A stretch of 64,000 nt of DNA from Mumia sp. Pv4-285 (GTDB lineage Bacteria > Actinomycetota > Actinomycetes > Propionibacteriales > Nocardioidaceae). Position 1 is the first letter of the stretch; each line of letters starts with the position of its first letter. A model generated the notes under the pieces. That model ran no database searches. It was given only the letters and a program-made list of their open reading frames with translations, and was not told the DNA's origin. The translations under genes and the position numbers were made by a program. The DNA lies in NCBI RefSeq assembly GCF_041320275.1, contig NZ_CP162023.1, positions 1,984,001-2,048,000 on the forward strand, in the 5' to 3' direction. Of the stretch, positions 47,885-56,566 are shown piece after piece.

Positions 47885-47908
47885 CCGGAATGAACATTCA
47901 TTCCGGAC
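47883..47908. promoter_or_regulatory. 26-bp perfect palindrome, predicted TetR-family operator
   Basis: GTCCGGAATGAA (47883-47894) and its exact complement TTCATTCCGGAC (47897-47908) flank a 2-nt centre. The length, symmetry and position between -10 and the ribosome binding site fit a TetR-family operator. The regulator is probably the TetR protein at 48688-49269. Confidence 0.8.
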
Positions 47909-47924
47909 GACGCAGGAGCGAACC

Positions 47925-48695
47925 GTGGCCGACAACCTCCAGATCTTCGACCTCATGGCGTGCAACGTGTACTGGGACTTCGGGACGCCCGGCACGGACA
48001 AGCAGCAGCACAAGTTCTTGGTCGCGCTCTACCCGACCGGTGGCGCCCCCGCGCCTGAGCTGATCAAGTCGATCACCGCACGCGGTCCCGGTGGCTACGA
48101 GGTCGAGATCGCGAACCAGCCGTTCACGGCGGCGAACAAGAACGGCCACATCTACGACCGCACCACCGGTGCCCACTGGTACATGCTCAACCTGGCCACG
48201 GGCTTCATGGAGCCCGGCGAGTACACGGTCGAGGTCGTGGGGCACGACGGTTCGACGTCCACGATGTCGCGAGTCCAGAAGGACGGGCCGACCGAGGCGC
48301 TCGTCGACGCGTACACGGCGAGCCGTCGAGCGATCTACGACTCGTTCACCCCCGGTCAGGGCGACGTGCTCCCCGCCGACGCGTCGCGAGAGTCCGTCAC
48401 CATCAGGTGGACCTCGCTGGAGGAGCTCGTCGGCCGGGATGCCTACTACATCCTCCGGTTGAGCGAGGGCACCAACGGTCTCGAGTTCGACACGCAGAAC
48501 CTGCACTGGTGGGACAACATCTTCCTCGAGCGGCGGACCGACCCGACGGCAGGACGCAACCGAGACCATGTCACCGTCACCAACCCGCTGACGCGGGATA
48601 CTCCGTACGTGTACTTCACCGAGATCACCGACAGCAACGCGATGGGCGACACCAACATCTGCATCTTCCAACCCCACCAGTCGTTCCGTGCCTGA
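47925..48695 (+). CDS. Unknown soluble protein of a TetR-controlled operon
   Basis: A 256-residue protein I do not recognise. It has no signal peptide or membrane segment. Its sequence is beta-rich with many aromatic residues: MACNVYWDFGTPGTDKQQHK, EIANQPFTAANKNGHIYD, GAHWYMLNLATGFMEPGEYT, QNLHWWDNIFLERRTDPT and PYVYFTEITDSNAMGDTN. Two Ig/fibronectin-like beta halves are a possible reading, weakly supported. The GTG at 47925 follows AGGAG (47913-47917) by 7 nt. It is expressed behind a strong promoter with a perfect operator, and its end overlaps the tetR start by 8 nt. Conditional, effector-induced expression is inferred. Confidence 0.75.
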   Translation: MADNLQIFDLMACNVYWDFGTPGTDKQQHKFLVALYPTGGAPAPELIKSITARGPGGYEVEIANQPFTAANKNGHIYDRTTGAHWYMLNLATGFMEPGEYTVEVVGHDGSTSTMSRVQKDGPTEALVDAYTASRRAIYDSFTPGQGDVLPADASRESVTIRWTSLEELVGRDAYYILRLSEGTNGLEFDTQNLHWWDNIFLERRTDPTAGRNRDHVTVTNPLTRDTPYVYFTEITDSNAMGDTNICIFQPHQSFRA

Positions 48696-49269
48696 TCGCG
48701 CCCCGTCCCCGAAGCGAGACGCCATCCTCGCCGCCGCGCTCGAGGTGTTCGCGGAGCGCGGCGTCCGCGGCGTCGCCGTACCCGAGATCGCGGCGCGTGC
48801 GTCGGTCGGGACGGGGACGATCTACCGTTACTTCGCGAGCAAGGACGTGCTGGTCAACGAGCTGTTCCGCGAGCACAAGAGGGCACTCGGCGCGCGACTG
48901 GACGCGGCGTTCCGACGGCCGAGCGACCCGCCGCAGCAGCAGTTCGCGCAGTTCTGGGCGGCGCTCGTCGCCTTCGTCCGCGAAGACCCTGCGGCCTATC
49001 GGTTCCTGGAGCTGCAGGACCACCTCTCGTACCTCGACGATGAGAGCCGGCGGGTCGAGCGGGAGCTCCTCGAGCCGATGGGGGCGGGTGTCTCGCGGCT
49101 TCAGCGGTCCGGTTCGCTGCGTGACGACCTCCGCCACGAGGTCGTCATGGCGATGATCTGGGGCGCCTTCGTCAACCTGTTCAAGGCCGAGCGCCAGGGA
49201 TACCTCGTCCTCACCGATGACGATCTCGCCGCGGCGAGGGACGGCTGCTGGCGGATGATCGCGCTGTAG
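48688..49269 (+). CDS. TetR/AcrR family transcriptional repressor
   Basis: A 193-residue regulator. The N-terminal helix-turn-helix is typical: RDAILAAALEVFAERGVRGV, then AVPEIAARASVGTGTIYRYF and ASKDVLVNELF. The C-terminal ligand and dimer domain (about 60-190) is helical, with RFLELQDHLSYLDDESRRVE and VVMAMIWGAFVNLFKAERQG. GTG at 48688 overlaps the upstream gene by 8 nt, so repressor and target are made together. The 26-bp palindrome at the operon promoter is the obvious binding site. The ligand is unknown. Confidence 0.92.
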   Translation: MPDRAPSPKRDAILAAALEVFAERGVRGVAVPEIAARASVGTGTIYRYFASKDVLVNELFREHKRALGARLDAAFRRPSDPPQQQFAQFWAALVAFVREDPAAYRFLELQDHLSYLDDESRRVERELLEPMGAGVSRLQRSGSLRDDLRHEVVMAMIWGAFVNLFKAERQGYLVLTDDDLAAARDGCWRMIAL

Positions 49270-49275
49270 CGCGAC

Positions 49276-50538
49276 TCAGAGGCTCCTGCGCGCGGTGGCG
49301 AGAGCGCTCGCCGTCAGCGCGACCTGCCACGGCCGTGCGCCGCGAGCCGTGAGGAACTCCGCGACCGCGTCCTGGTCGCCGCCGGCAGGGTCGTCCCACG
49401 CCAGCCGTCGCACCGTCTCCGGCGTGAGGAGGTTCTCGGACGGGAGGTCGTGGCGCTCCGCGATCGCGGTGAGCGCCGTCCGGTACGCCGTGAGGCGCGC
49501 TGCGGCCTCGGGATTGCGGTCGGGCCACGAACGAGGTGGCGGTGGCCCGTCGGCGTCGCTCGCGGCGGCGGACGGCAGATCGCGCTCCGCGACCTCACGG
49601 GCTTGGCTCACCGCGGCGTCCCAGGTGTCGAGGTAGCGGCGGGCACCGCGGCTGCGCATCACGTCGAGGTCGCGCAGCTCCTGGCGGCTGGCGGGGTTCG
49701 CCCGGGCGATCGCGACGATCACCGCGTCGTTGAGCACCCTGCCGGGGGTGACGTCCCGCTCGCGGGCGATCACGTCGCGGGCCTCCCACAGCGAGCGCAC
49801 GGTGGCAAGGCGGCGTGCGCCGCGGACCTTGTGGATGCCGGACGTACGCCGCCAAGGCTCGGATCGTGCGGCGGGGCCGGTGAACGAGAGCAGTGCGGAG
49901 AACTCCTCCTGCGCCCACTCGAGCTTGCCGGCCGCGTCGAGGCGACGCTCCAGCTCGTCGCGGAGCCCGACGAGGGGCTCCACGTCCAGCGCGGCGTACA
50001 GCAGCCACGGCTCCGGCAGCGGCCTGGTGGACCAGTCGGCGGCCGAGTGCTCCTTGGCGAGGCTCATGCCGAAGACCTCCTGGACGAGCGCGGCGAGGCC
50101 GACTCGGGGGAGGTTGAGGAGGCGTCCTGCCAGCTCGGTGTCGAAGAGCGTGCGCGGGCGCAGCCCCACCTCGGCGAGGGACGGCAGGTCCTGCGTGGCC
50201 GCGTGGAGGATCCACTCGGTCGACGCGAGGACTTCGTTGAGTGCACCCAGGTCGTCGAACGCGACGGGGTCGATCAGCGCGGTGCCGGCCCCTTCGCGGC
50301 GCAGCTGGATGAGGTAGGCACGCTGTGAGTAGCGGTATCCGGACGCTCGCTCGGCGTCGATGGCGACCGGGCCCGTGCCTGCCTGGAGCGACTCGAGGAC
50401 CGCGGCGAGCGTGGCAGGGTCGTCGACGACACTCGGAAGCGGATCGCGCAGCTCGAGCGGCGGCAGCACGACCGGCTCGGGAACCTCGGACGGCTCCTCC
50501 GCCGGATCTTCGGCCGGCGGCTCGATGGTGTCCGTCAC
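49276..50538 (-). CDS. rnd: Ribonuclease D (DEDDy exonuclease with HRDC domains)
   Basis: A 420-residue 3'-5' exoribonuclease for stable RNA maturation. After a Pro/Glu-rich N-terminal extension of about 35 residues, the DEDD motifs follow: VAIDAERASGYRYSQRAYLI (Exo I), ILHAATQDLPSLAEVGL (Exo II) and LLYAALDVEPLVGLRDELE (Exo III with the Tyr). A first HRDC domain is around residues 220-300 (ARRLATVRSLWEARDVIARE). A second helical HRDC-like region ends the protein. The GTG at 50538 overlaps the DUF3000 stop by 4 nt. Confidence 0.92.
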   Translation of the reverse strand: MTDTIEPPAEDPAEEPSEVPEPVVLPPLELRDPLPSVVDDPATLAAVLESLQAGTGPVAIDAERASGYRYSQRAYLIQLRREGAGTALIDPVAFDDLGALNEVLASTEWILHAATQDLPSLAEVGLRPRTLFDTELAGRLLNLPRVGLAALVQEVFGMSLAKEHSAADWSTRPLPEPWLLYAALDVEPLVGLRDELERRLDAAGKLEWAQEEFSALLSFTGPAARSEPWRRTSGIHKVRGARRLATVRSLWEARDVIARERDVTPGRVLNDAVIVAIARANPASRQELRDLDVMRSRGARRYLDTWDAAVSQAREVAERDLPSAAASDADGPPPPRSWPDRNPEAAARLTAYRTALTAIAERHDLPSENLLTPETVRRLAWDDPAGGDQDAVAEFLTARGARPWQVALTASALATARRSL

Positions 50539-51137
50539 CGCCGCGGCCGCCCCTCACGGCCACGTCGGGGGAGGGTCAGGACGCCGGGAGCGAGCGGAGG
50601 CAGCCCGGCGACGTTGCACAGCAGCTCGCTCCAGGCGGAGGCGTGGCGCGCGAGGTCGTCGCCCGAGCCGAACAACGGGGTCCACGAGGCGCGGATCTCC
50701 AGCTGCGCACGGGAGCCGTCCTCCTCCATGCCGCCGAACCCCTCGGTGCGGACCGTCGTCACGCTGCCGCTGGGGGCGACGTACGCGGCGTTCTTGGCGT
50801 AGAGCGCCTCGACCAGCCAGCTCCACCCGACCTCGGGAAGGACGGGGTCGGCGGCCATGTCGGCGTCGACGTCCGCCCGGGTGAACGTCACCAGGCGGAA
50901 CGTCCCCTGCCAGGCGTCGTTGCCGCCCGGGTCGTGGAGCAGGACGAGGCGACCGGTGCCGATCTCGTCGCCGCCAGCGTGGACGTCGCCGCTCTGCGCG
51001 TACGAGTACGGGGCGATCCGTCGGGGAGCCGGAAGCTCCTCGCACACCACCTCTGGTCGTAGCTCGGCGTCGCGCAGTGCGGCGACAGCATCGATGAACT
51101 CGGACGGCTGACCGTCGAGCTCGCTCCGTGCTGCCAT
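50535..51137 (-). CDS. DUF3000 family protein
   Basis: A 200-residue actinobacterial protein of unknown function. Family features are FIDAVAALRDAELRPEVVCE, LPAPRRIAPYSYA, GRLVLLHDPGGNDAWQGTFR, the GWSWLVEALYAKNAAYVAP segment and TRTEGFGG-like VRTEGFGGMEEDGSRAQLEI. TAGGGT 6 nt before the ATG at 51137 suggests a leaderless mRNA. It is coupled to RNase D by a 4-nt overlap and divergent from hemE, an order common in actinobacteria. Confidence 0.87.
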   Translation of the reverse strand: MAARSELDGQPSEFIDAVAALRDAELRPEVVCEELPAPRRIAPYSYAQSGDVHAGGDEIGTGRLVLLHDPGGNDAWQGTFRLVTFTRADVDADMAADPVLPEVGWSWLVEALYAKNAAYVAPSGSVTTVRTEGFGGMEEDGSRAQLEIRASWTPLFGSGDDLARHASAWSELLCNVAGLPPLAPGVLTLPRRGREGRPRR

Positions 51138-51143
51138 ACCCCC

Positions 51144-51149
51144 ACCCTA
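51144..51149 (-). promoter_or_regulatory. -10 hexamer TAGGGT, leaderless promoter of DUF3000-rnd operon
   Basis: TAGGGT on the minus strand ends 6 nt before the ATG at 51137. Confidence 0.55.
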
Positions 51150-51208
51150 GATCGCGCCGCCTCAGACCTGGGGCAGCGACGCGCCGTGCGACCTGCGAGG
51201 ATCGTCGT

Positions 51209-52387
51209 GTGACTGCCCCGCAGAAGGACGACAGGTCCGCTGAGCCGACACCCGCGAAGGCCGCCTCGGTCGAGAAGCCGAAGGCCGGTGAGGCGAAGAA
51301 GCCGAAGGCCGGTGAGGCGAAGAAGCCGAAGTCCGGCGCAGCGGCAGCGCCCGAGGCCAAGTCCACCAGTGCTTTCCTCGCGGCCTGCCGCGGCGAGAAG
51401 CCGAGCCACGTCCCAGTCTGGTTCATGCGCCAGGCGGGGCGTTCGCTCCCGGAGTACCGGAAGGTCCGCGAGGGCGTCCCGATGCTCGAGTCGTGCACAC
51501 GCCCCGAGATGGTCGTGGAGATCACGATGCAGCCGGTCCGCCGGTACGGCGTCGATGCGGCGATCTTCTACTCCGACATCGTGGTCCCGCTGAAGGCGAT
51601 CGGGGTCGACCTCGACATCGTTCCCGGCACGGGGCCTGTCGTCGAGCACCCGATCCGCTCGGTCAAGGACGTGGAGAAGCAGCTCCGTGACCTCGAGCCA
51701 GGCGACGTCTCGTACGTCTCCGAGGCCGTGCGAGGACTGGTCGGCGAGCTCGGCGACACCCCGCTCATCGGCTTCTCCGGTGCACCGTTCACGCTCGCGT
51801 CCTACCTCATCGAGGGCGGCCCCTCACGCGACCACCGGCTCACCAAGGAGCTGATGTACCGCGACCCCGACACGTGGGACGCGCTCCTGGGCAGGCTCGC
51901 GAAGATCGCTGCCGCCTTCCTCCGGGTGCAGGTCGAGGCCGGCGCCCAGGCGGTCCAGCTGTTCGACTCGTGGGCCGGCTCGCTGTCGCGCGACGACTAC
52001 GTCCGCTACGTCAAGCCCTACGCCAAGACGGTGCTCGACGCCGTCGCCGACCTAGACGTGCCTCGGATCCACTTCGGTGTCGGTACGGGCGAGCTGCTCG
52101 GGGAGATGGCCGACGCCGGGGCCGACGTGGTCGGCGTCGACTGGCGCGTCGATCTCGCGGACGGGATCAAGCGGGTCGGCGCCAAGCGGGCCGTCCAGGG
52201 CAACCTCGACCCGACGGCTCTCTTCGCGCCGGACGACATCATGAAGGCGAAGGCCGACGCCGTGATGAAGGCGGGACGCAAGGCACGGGGCCATGTCTTC
52301 AACCTCGGTCACGGAGTCCTCCCCGCGACCGACCCCGACGCGCTGAAGCGCCTGGTCGACCACGTCCACGCGTACGAGGTTCGCTGA
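51209..52387 (+). CDS. hemE: Uroporphyrinogen decarboxylase with basic N-terminal tail
   Basis: A 392-residue enzyme making coproporphyrinogen III. The catalytic core begins around residue 53 (FLAACRGEKPSHVPVWFMRQ AGRSLPEYR region) and includes the signatures FYSDIVVPLKAIGVDL, GFSGAPFTLASYLIEGG, QLFDSWAGSLS and FNLGHGVLPATD. Residues 1-50 are an extra Lys/Ala/Pro/Glu tail encoded by a 24-bp tandem repeat, not part of the usual enzyme. The GTG at 51209 has GAGGAT 6 nt upstream. hemY and hemQ follow on the same strand. Confidence 0.95.
   Translation: MTAPQKDDRSAEPTPAKAASVEKPKAGEAKKPKAGEAKKPKSGAAAAPEAKSTSAFLAACRGEKPSHVPVWFMRQAGRSLPEYRKVREGVPMLESCTRPEMVVEITMQPVRRYGVDAAIFYSDIVVPLKAIGVDLDIVPGTGPVVEHPIRSVKDVEKQLRDLEPGDVSYVSEAVRGLVGELGDTPLIGFSGAPFTLASYLIEGGPSRDHRLTKELMYRDPDTWDALLGRLAKIAAAFLRVQVEAGAQAVQLFDSWAGSLSRDDYVRYVKPYAKTVLDAVADLDVPRIHFGVGTGELLGEMADAGADVVGVDWRVDLADGIKRVGAKRAVQGNLDPTALFAPDDIMKAKADAVMKAGRKARGHVFNLGHGVLPATDPDALKRLVDHVHAYEVR
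51275..51336 (+). repeat. 24-bp tandem repeat inside the 5' end of hemE
   Basis: The unit AAGCCGAAGGCCGGTGAGGC plus GAAG occurs at 51275-51298 and 51299-51322, with a diverging partial copy to 51336. It encodes KPKAGEAK repeats in the N-terminal tail of HemE and keeps the frame. Confidence 0.85.
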
Positions 52388-52410
52388 GGACACCGGATGA
52401 GGGACGTCGG

Positions 52411-53823
52411 ATGAGCTCTTCCGTACACGTCGCGGTCGTCGGCGGAGGTCTGGCCGGTGCCACCGCAGCACGAGAGCTGGTCGCCCGGCTGCCCGATGCG
52501 GTCGTGACCGTGTACGAGTCCACCGACCACGTGGGCGGCAAGCTCGCCGGCACCGAGGTCGGCGGCGTCGTGGTCGACGTCGGCGCCGAGTCGATGCTCA
52601 ACCGAAGGCCCGAGGCGGTCGCGCTCGCGACCGACGTCGGGCTGGGGGAGCGCCTCGTCCATCCGGAGCCGGTCACCGCTGCACTCTGGACGCGCGGCGC
52701 CCTCCGGTCGCTGCCACCGTCGGTGATGGGTGTGCCCAGCAGCATGTCGGCGCTCGCCGAGAGCCGTGTGCTGAGTCGTACGGGCTTCGTGCGGGCGCGG
52801 ACCGACCTGCCGGTGCCGACGCCCTCCGACGACGTGTCGGTCGCCTCGTACGTGGGGCGGCGCCTCGGACGCGAGGTCGTGGACGTCCTGGTCGAGCCGC
52901 TCCTCGGCGGGGTCTACGCGGGGCACGCCGCAGAGCTCTCGGTGCAGGCCGCTGCTCCTGCGATCTGGGCACTTCACCGGCGCGGGAGCAGGATCGCCCA
53001 CGCCGCTGCAGAGCAGTCGGCCTCAGCGCCACGCGACCTTCCGCCTGTGTTCGCGGGGCTCGACGGCGGACTGTGGCAGCTGCCGCGCGCGGTCGTCGAC
53101 CACCCGAGCATCGTCGTCCGGACGTTGTCGACGGTCCGCGAGATCGCCCCGCTGCCCGAGGGTCGGTGGAGCCTCGTCGTCGGGCCCGCGAACGCCGCTG
53201 AGCGGCTCGAGGCGGACGCGGTCGTCCTCGCCACCCCGGCTGCACCCACCGCGCGACTTCTGGCGCCAGCCGTCCCGGTCGCAGCGCGGCTCCTGAGGGA
53301 GATCGACTACGCGTCGATGGCGATCGTCACCCTGGCGGTCCGACGCGACCAGGTCGCGTCGGGGACCGGCGGATCCGGGTTCCTCGTCCCCCCGGTCGAA
53401 GGCCGTGCGATCAAGGCCGCCACGTTCTCGTCGACGAAGTGGGGATGGCTCGGCGAGCGCGCCGGCGACCTCGTGATCATGCGGGCGTCACTGGGTCGCG
53501 CGGGGGAGGAGCACGTCCTCCAGCGCGACGACGCCGAGCTCGTCGCCACCGCGGTCGCCGACCTGCGCGACGCGATCGGCCTGCACGGACCGCTCGCCGA
53601 CGCGCACGTCCAGCGCTGGGGTGGGGGGTTGCCGCAGTACACGGTCGGTCATCTCCGTCGCGTCGAGCAGATCGGCGAGGCCATGGCGGGTGCGCCCGGG
53701 CTCGCCGTCTGCGGCGCCGCGTACGGCGGAGTGGGTATCCCTGCGGTCATCGCATCGGGTCGGGCTGCGGCCCAGACCATCGCGGACCACCTCGAGAGCG
53801 CCGATCAGCGAGAGGCAGAATGA
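52411..53823 (+). CDS. hemY: HemY/CgoX-type coproporphyrinogen III (protoporphyrinogen) oxidase
   Basis: A 470-residue FAD-dependent oxidase of heme synthesis. The FAD motif is [20 protein letters not shown], followed by [19 protein letters not shown] and the [13 protein letters not shown] motif. The C-terminal FAD motif is [20 protein letters not shown]. In Gram-positive bacteria this enzyme oxidises coproporphyrinogen III to coproporphyrin III in the coproporphyrin-dependent route. The ATG at 52411 lies 24 nt after hemE. The following hemQ gene supports this route. Confidence 0.92.
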   Translation: MSSSVHVAVVGGGLAGATAARELVARLPDAVVTVYESTDHVGGKLAGTEVGGVVVDVGAESMLNRRPEAVALATDVGLGERLVHPEPVTAALWTRGALRSLPPSVMGVPSSMSALAESRVLSRTGFVRARTDLPVPTPSDDVSVASYVGRRLGREVVDVLVEPLLGGVYAGHAAELSVQAAAPAIWALHRRGSRIAHAAAEQSASAPRDLPPVFAGLDGGLWQLPRAVVDHPSIVVRTLSTVREIAPLPEGRWSLVVGPANAAERLEADAVVLATPAAPTARLLAPAVPVAARLLREIDYASMAIVTLAVRRDQVASGTGGSGFLVPPVEGRAIKAATFSSTKWGWLGERAGDLVIMRASLGRAGEEHVLQRDDAELVATAVADLRDAIGLHGPLADAHVQRWGGGLPQYTVGHLRRVEQIGEAMAGAPGLAVCGAAYGGVGIPAVIASGRAAAQTIADHLESADQREAE

Positions 53824-53827
53824 GCAC

Positions 53828-54529
53828 ATGACCACGCACGAGGTTGACCACGAGGCCCTGAACGCCACGATCCGCTACACGGCCTGGTCGGTGTTCCGGC
53901 TCGAGACCGCCTTCGGCGACGTGGCGGACCGGACGAAGGTCATCGCCGAGGTCGAGGAGCTGTTCGCCGAGCTGGCGGACTCGGACCTGGTCGTGCGGGG
54001 TCTGTACGACGTGTCGGCGCTGCGCGCGGACGCCGACATCATGATCTGGTGGCACGCCGCGACCGCTGATGCGCTGCAGGACGCCTACCACGCCTTCCGT
54101 CGTACGGCGCTGGGCGAGCGGCTCGCGCCGGTCTGGTCCCAGATGGGGCTGCACCGCCCGGCGGAGTTCAACCGGTCGCACACCCCGGCGTTCCTCTCCG
54201 AGCCGGGCGGCAAGGCGTACCTGTGCGTCTACCCGTTCGTCCGCTCGTACGACTGGTACGTGCTGCCGGACGCGGACCGCCGCGAGATGCTGCGCGAGCA
54301 CGGGATGCTCGCCGCTGGGTACGAGGACGTGCGCGCCAACACGGTGTCGGCGTTCGCGCTCGGCGACTACGAGTGGCTGCTCGCCTTCGAGGCCGACGAG
54401 CTGCACCGCATCGTCGACCTCATGCGCGACCTGCGGGCGTCGAAGGCTCGCCTGCACGTGCGCGAGGAGATCCCGTTCTACACCGGGCGCCTGCGTACCG
54501 TCGCAGAGATCGTCGACACCCTGCCCTGA
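53828..54529 (+). CDS. hemQ: Coproheme decarboxylase HemQ/ChdC
   Basis: A 233-residue chlorite-dismutase-fold enzyme that converts coproheme III to heme b. The N-terminal half shows [11 protein letters not shown] and [21 protein letters not shown]; the second half has [20 protein letters not shown], with Tyr135 at the place of the catalytic tyrosine of actinobacterial ChdC. The heme-ligand region is [20 protein letters not shown]. It starts 4 nt after the hemY stop. With hemE and hemY it defines the coproporphyrin-dependent pathway; ferrochelatase is not in the window. Confidence 0.92.
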   Translation: MTTHEVDHEALNATIRYTAWSVFRLETAFGDVADRTKVIAEVEELFAELADSDLVVRGLYDVSALRADADIMIWWHAATADALQDAYHAFRRTALGERLAPVWSQMGLHRPAEFNRSHTPAFLSEPGGKAYLCVYPFVRSYDWYVLPDADRREMLREHGMLAAGYEDVRANTVSAFALGDYEWLLAFEADELHRIVDLMRDLRASKARLHVREEIPFYTGRLRTVAEIVDTLP

Positions 54530-54563
54530 CCCCGTTCGCGAGTCACCGCCGGCGGTTCGCGAG

Positions 54564-54971
54564 TCAGGAGGCGTCGGGGACGAGGCGCAGACTCACTCCG
54601 TTGATGCAGTAGCGCTGGTCCGTCGGGGTCGGGAAGCCCTCGCCCTCGAAGACGTGCCCGAGGTGGGACCCGCAACGGGCGCAGCGCACCTCGACGCGCC
54701 GCATCCCCAGCGTGTTGTCCTCGATCAGCTCGACGCGGTCGCCTGCCAGCGGCGAGAAGAATGCCGGCCAGCCGCAGTGCGCGTCGAACTTGGTGTCGCT
54801 GCGGAACAGCTCGGCACCGCAGGCCCGGCACTCGTACACGCCGGGTGTCTCGTCGGTCTCGTAAGGGCTGCTGAAAGCGCGCTCGGTGCCCGCCTCGCGA
54901 AGCACGTGGAACTCCTGGGGCGTGAGCTCGACACGCCACTCGTCATCGGTCTTCTGCACGTCGTACGCCAT
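54564..54971 (-). CDS. msrB: Peptide-methionine (R)-S-oxide reductase
   Basis: A 135-residue repair enzyme reducing methionine-R-sulfoxide in proteins. The structural zinc site is complete: Cys48 and Cys51 (YECRACGAELF), Cys97 and Cys100 (RCARCGSHLGHVF). The catalytic Cys122 is in QRYCINGVSL and a candidate resolving Cys66 in FDAHCGWPAFF. It converges on hemQ. TACGAT 6 nt before the ATG marks a leaderless transcript. Confidence 0.95.
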   Translation of the reverse strand: MAYDVQKTDDEWRVELTPQEFHVLREAGTERAFSSPYETDETPGVYECRACGAELFRSDTKFDAHCGWPAFFSPLAGDRVELIEDNTLGMRRVEVRCARCGSHLGHVFEGEGFPTPTDQRYCINGVSLRLVPDAS

Positions 54972-54977
54972 GTCTCC

Positions 54978-54983
54978 ATCGTA
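54978..54983 (-). promoter_or_regulatory. -10 hexamer TACGAT, leaderless promoter of msrB
   Basis: TACGAT on the minus strand ends 6 nt before the ATG at 54971. The intervening GGAGAC could also act weakly as a ribosome binding site. Confidence 0.5.
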
Positions 54984-55010
54984 CGGACAGACACACGCGG
55001 TGACTCGCGG

Positions 55011-55568
55011 TCAGATGAGGGACGCGCCCTCGCCGGCGCCGGAGGACTGCGCGTCGAACGACTCGTGCTCGATGAGGTGCAACGTCGGCACGTCGAGCTT
55101 GCGCTCCGCCCGCGAGGCCCAGTCGACGTGGAAGAACGACGAGAACACGTGCGACGTCGTGAGGATGATCGCCTCCTCGGCGCCGACCGACGTGACGAGC
55201 TCGGCCAGGGCGTTCACCGGATCGTCGCGGGTGATCGTGCCGCGGGCGGTCGTGTCGGCCCTGCCGGCGGCGACCACGAGCTCCACCGAGCGGCGGAGGC
55301 TCGCGTCGCCCTCCTCGGTGACGGCCTGGTCGATCTCGCTGATCGAGCGCGCGTCCGGCATCGCGAGGTCGGCGCCACCGAGCACGCCGAGGGACGTCGC
55401 CATCGTTGCCGCCGCGTCCTCGACGGGGAGCAGGAGGTGGTAGACGACCGGATCGTCGAGGCCGTCGTGCAGGGCGACGAGCTGTTGCGCATCGAGCGCG
55501 GAGAGCTCCTGCTCGAACAGCACAGCCACGTCGTACGGGGTGCGCGTGTCGGGGGTGGGCTCAGTCAT
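55011..55568 (-). CDS. Conserved protein of unknown function, weakly Usp-like
   Basis: A 185-residue soluble protein. The N-terminus (TPYDVAVLFEQELSALDAQQ, then LVALHDGLDDPVVYHLLLPV) and the C-terminus (EEAIILTTSHVFSSFFHVDW, then RAERKLDVPTLHLIEHES) recall a nucleotide-binding alpha/beta fold such as universal stress proteins, but no GxxG-type motif is present. GAAAGG lies 9 nt before the ATG at 55568. It is divergent from the PPK2 gene. Role unknown. Confidence 0.7.
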   Translation of the reverse strand: MTEPTPDTRTPYDVAVLFEQELSALDAQQLVALHDGLDDPVVYHLLLPVEDAAATMATSLGVLGGADLAMPDARSISEIDQAVTEEGDASLRRSVELVVAAGRADTTARGTITRDDPVNALAELVTSVGAEEAIILTTSHVFSSFFHVDWASRAERKLDVPTLHLIEHESFDAQSSGAGEGASLI

Positions 55569-55665
55569 CGCTGCTGCCTTTCGTGACGAGGTCGCCGACT
55601 CGCGTCCTCTGGCCTCAGACTACCGCCCGCTGCCCCCCGTCGGAGCACGCGGCATACTGCGTCGC

Positions 55666-56526
55666 ATGACGACGACGAGGTTGACCGACGCGCTCCGGAT
55701 CGGCCGCGGGAAGGTGGACCTCTCCGCGTACGACTCGCGCTCGACTCCCGGCTTCGGGGGGACGAAGCGCGACCAGCCGAAGGCCCTCGAGTCGCTGGCC
55801 GGCCCGCTGTCCGACAACCAGGAACGGCTGTACGCCGGCGCGGTCGCCGGGACGTCCGACCGCCGGGTCCTCGTGGTGCTGCAGGGGATGGACACGTCCG
55901 GCAAGGGCGGCACCGTCCGGAACGCTGTCGGCCTGCTGGACCCGCAAGGCGTCACCGTCACGTCCTTCAAGGCGCCGACGGCCGACGAGCTCGCGCACGA
56001 CTTCCTCTGGCGGGTCGAGCGCGCGCTGCCCCAGGCGGGCGAGGTCGGGATCTTCGACCGCTCGCACTACGAGGACGTCCTCATCGGTCGCGTGCGGGAG
56101 CTGGCCGATCCCGCCGAGATCGAGCGGCGCTACGACGCGATCAACGCGTTCGAGCAGAGCCTGGTGGACTCCGGCTGCACGATCATCAAGTGCTTCCTCC
56201 ACATCTCGCCGGACGACCAGCTCGAACGGCTGCGCGCCCGGCTCGACGACCCGACGAAGCACTGGAAGTACAACGCCGCCGACGTCGACGAGAGGCTGCT
56301 GTGGCCCCGCTACCAGGAGGCGTACGAGACGGTCCTCGAGCTGTGCGCCACCGACGCCGCACCCTGGTACGTCGTCCCGAGCGGACGCAAGTGGTACCGC
56401 AACTGGGCCGTCGCGCAGCTGCTCGCCGAGCACCTCGGCGACGTCGCGCCGGAGTGGCCGAAGGCGGACTTCGACGTCGAGGTCGAGCGCCAGCGGCTCG
56501 ACGCCACGGCGGACGTCGGCCACTGA
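55666..56526 (+). CDS. Polyphosphate kinase 2 family nucleotide phosphotransferase
   Basis: A 286-residue PPK2 enzyme that moves phosphate between polyphosphate and nucleotides. Walker A is LVVLQGMDTSGKGGTVRNAV (core at residues 74-82), Walker B is EVGIFDRSHYEDVLIGRV (Asp131), and the lid has FLHISPDDQLERLRARLDDP followed by KHWKYNAADVDERLLW. The GKKKWYRNW-like end (SGRKWYRNWAVAQLL) is standard. Length and the single domain fit the PPK2 polyphosphate:AMP or nucleotide phosphotransferase group; which nucleotide is used is not certain. CATACT lies 7 nt before the ATG. Confidence 0.92.
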   Translation: MTTTRLTDALRIGRGKVDLSAYDSRSTPGFGGTKRDQPKALESLAGPLSDNQERLYAGAVAGTSDRRVLVVLQGMDTSGKGGTVRNAVGLLDPQGVTVTSFKAPTADELAHDFLWRVERALPQAGEVGIFDRSHYEDVLIGRVRELADPAEIERRYDAINAFEQSLVDSGCTIIKCFLHISPDDQLERLRARLDDPTKHWKYNAADVDERLLWPRYQEAYETVLELCATDAAPWYVVPSGRKWYRNWAVAQLLAEHLGDVAPEWPKADFDVEVERQRLDATADVGH

Positions 56527-56566
56527 CGCTCAGGCCAGACTGCGGATCACCTCAGGCCGGATCAGG

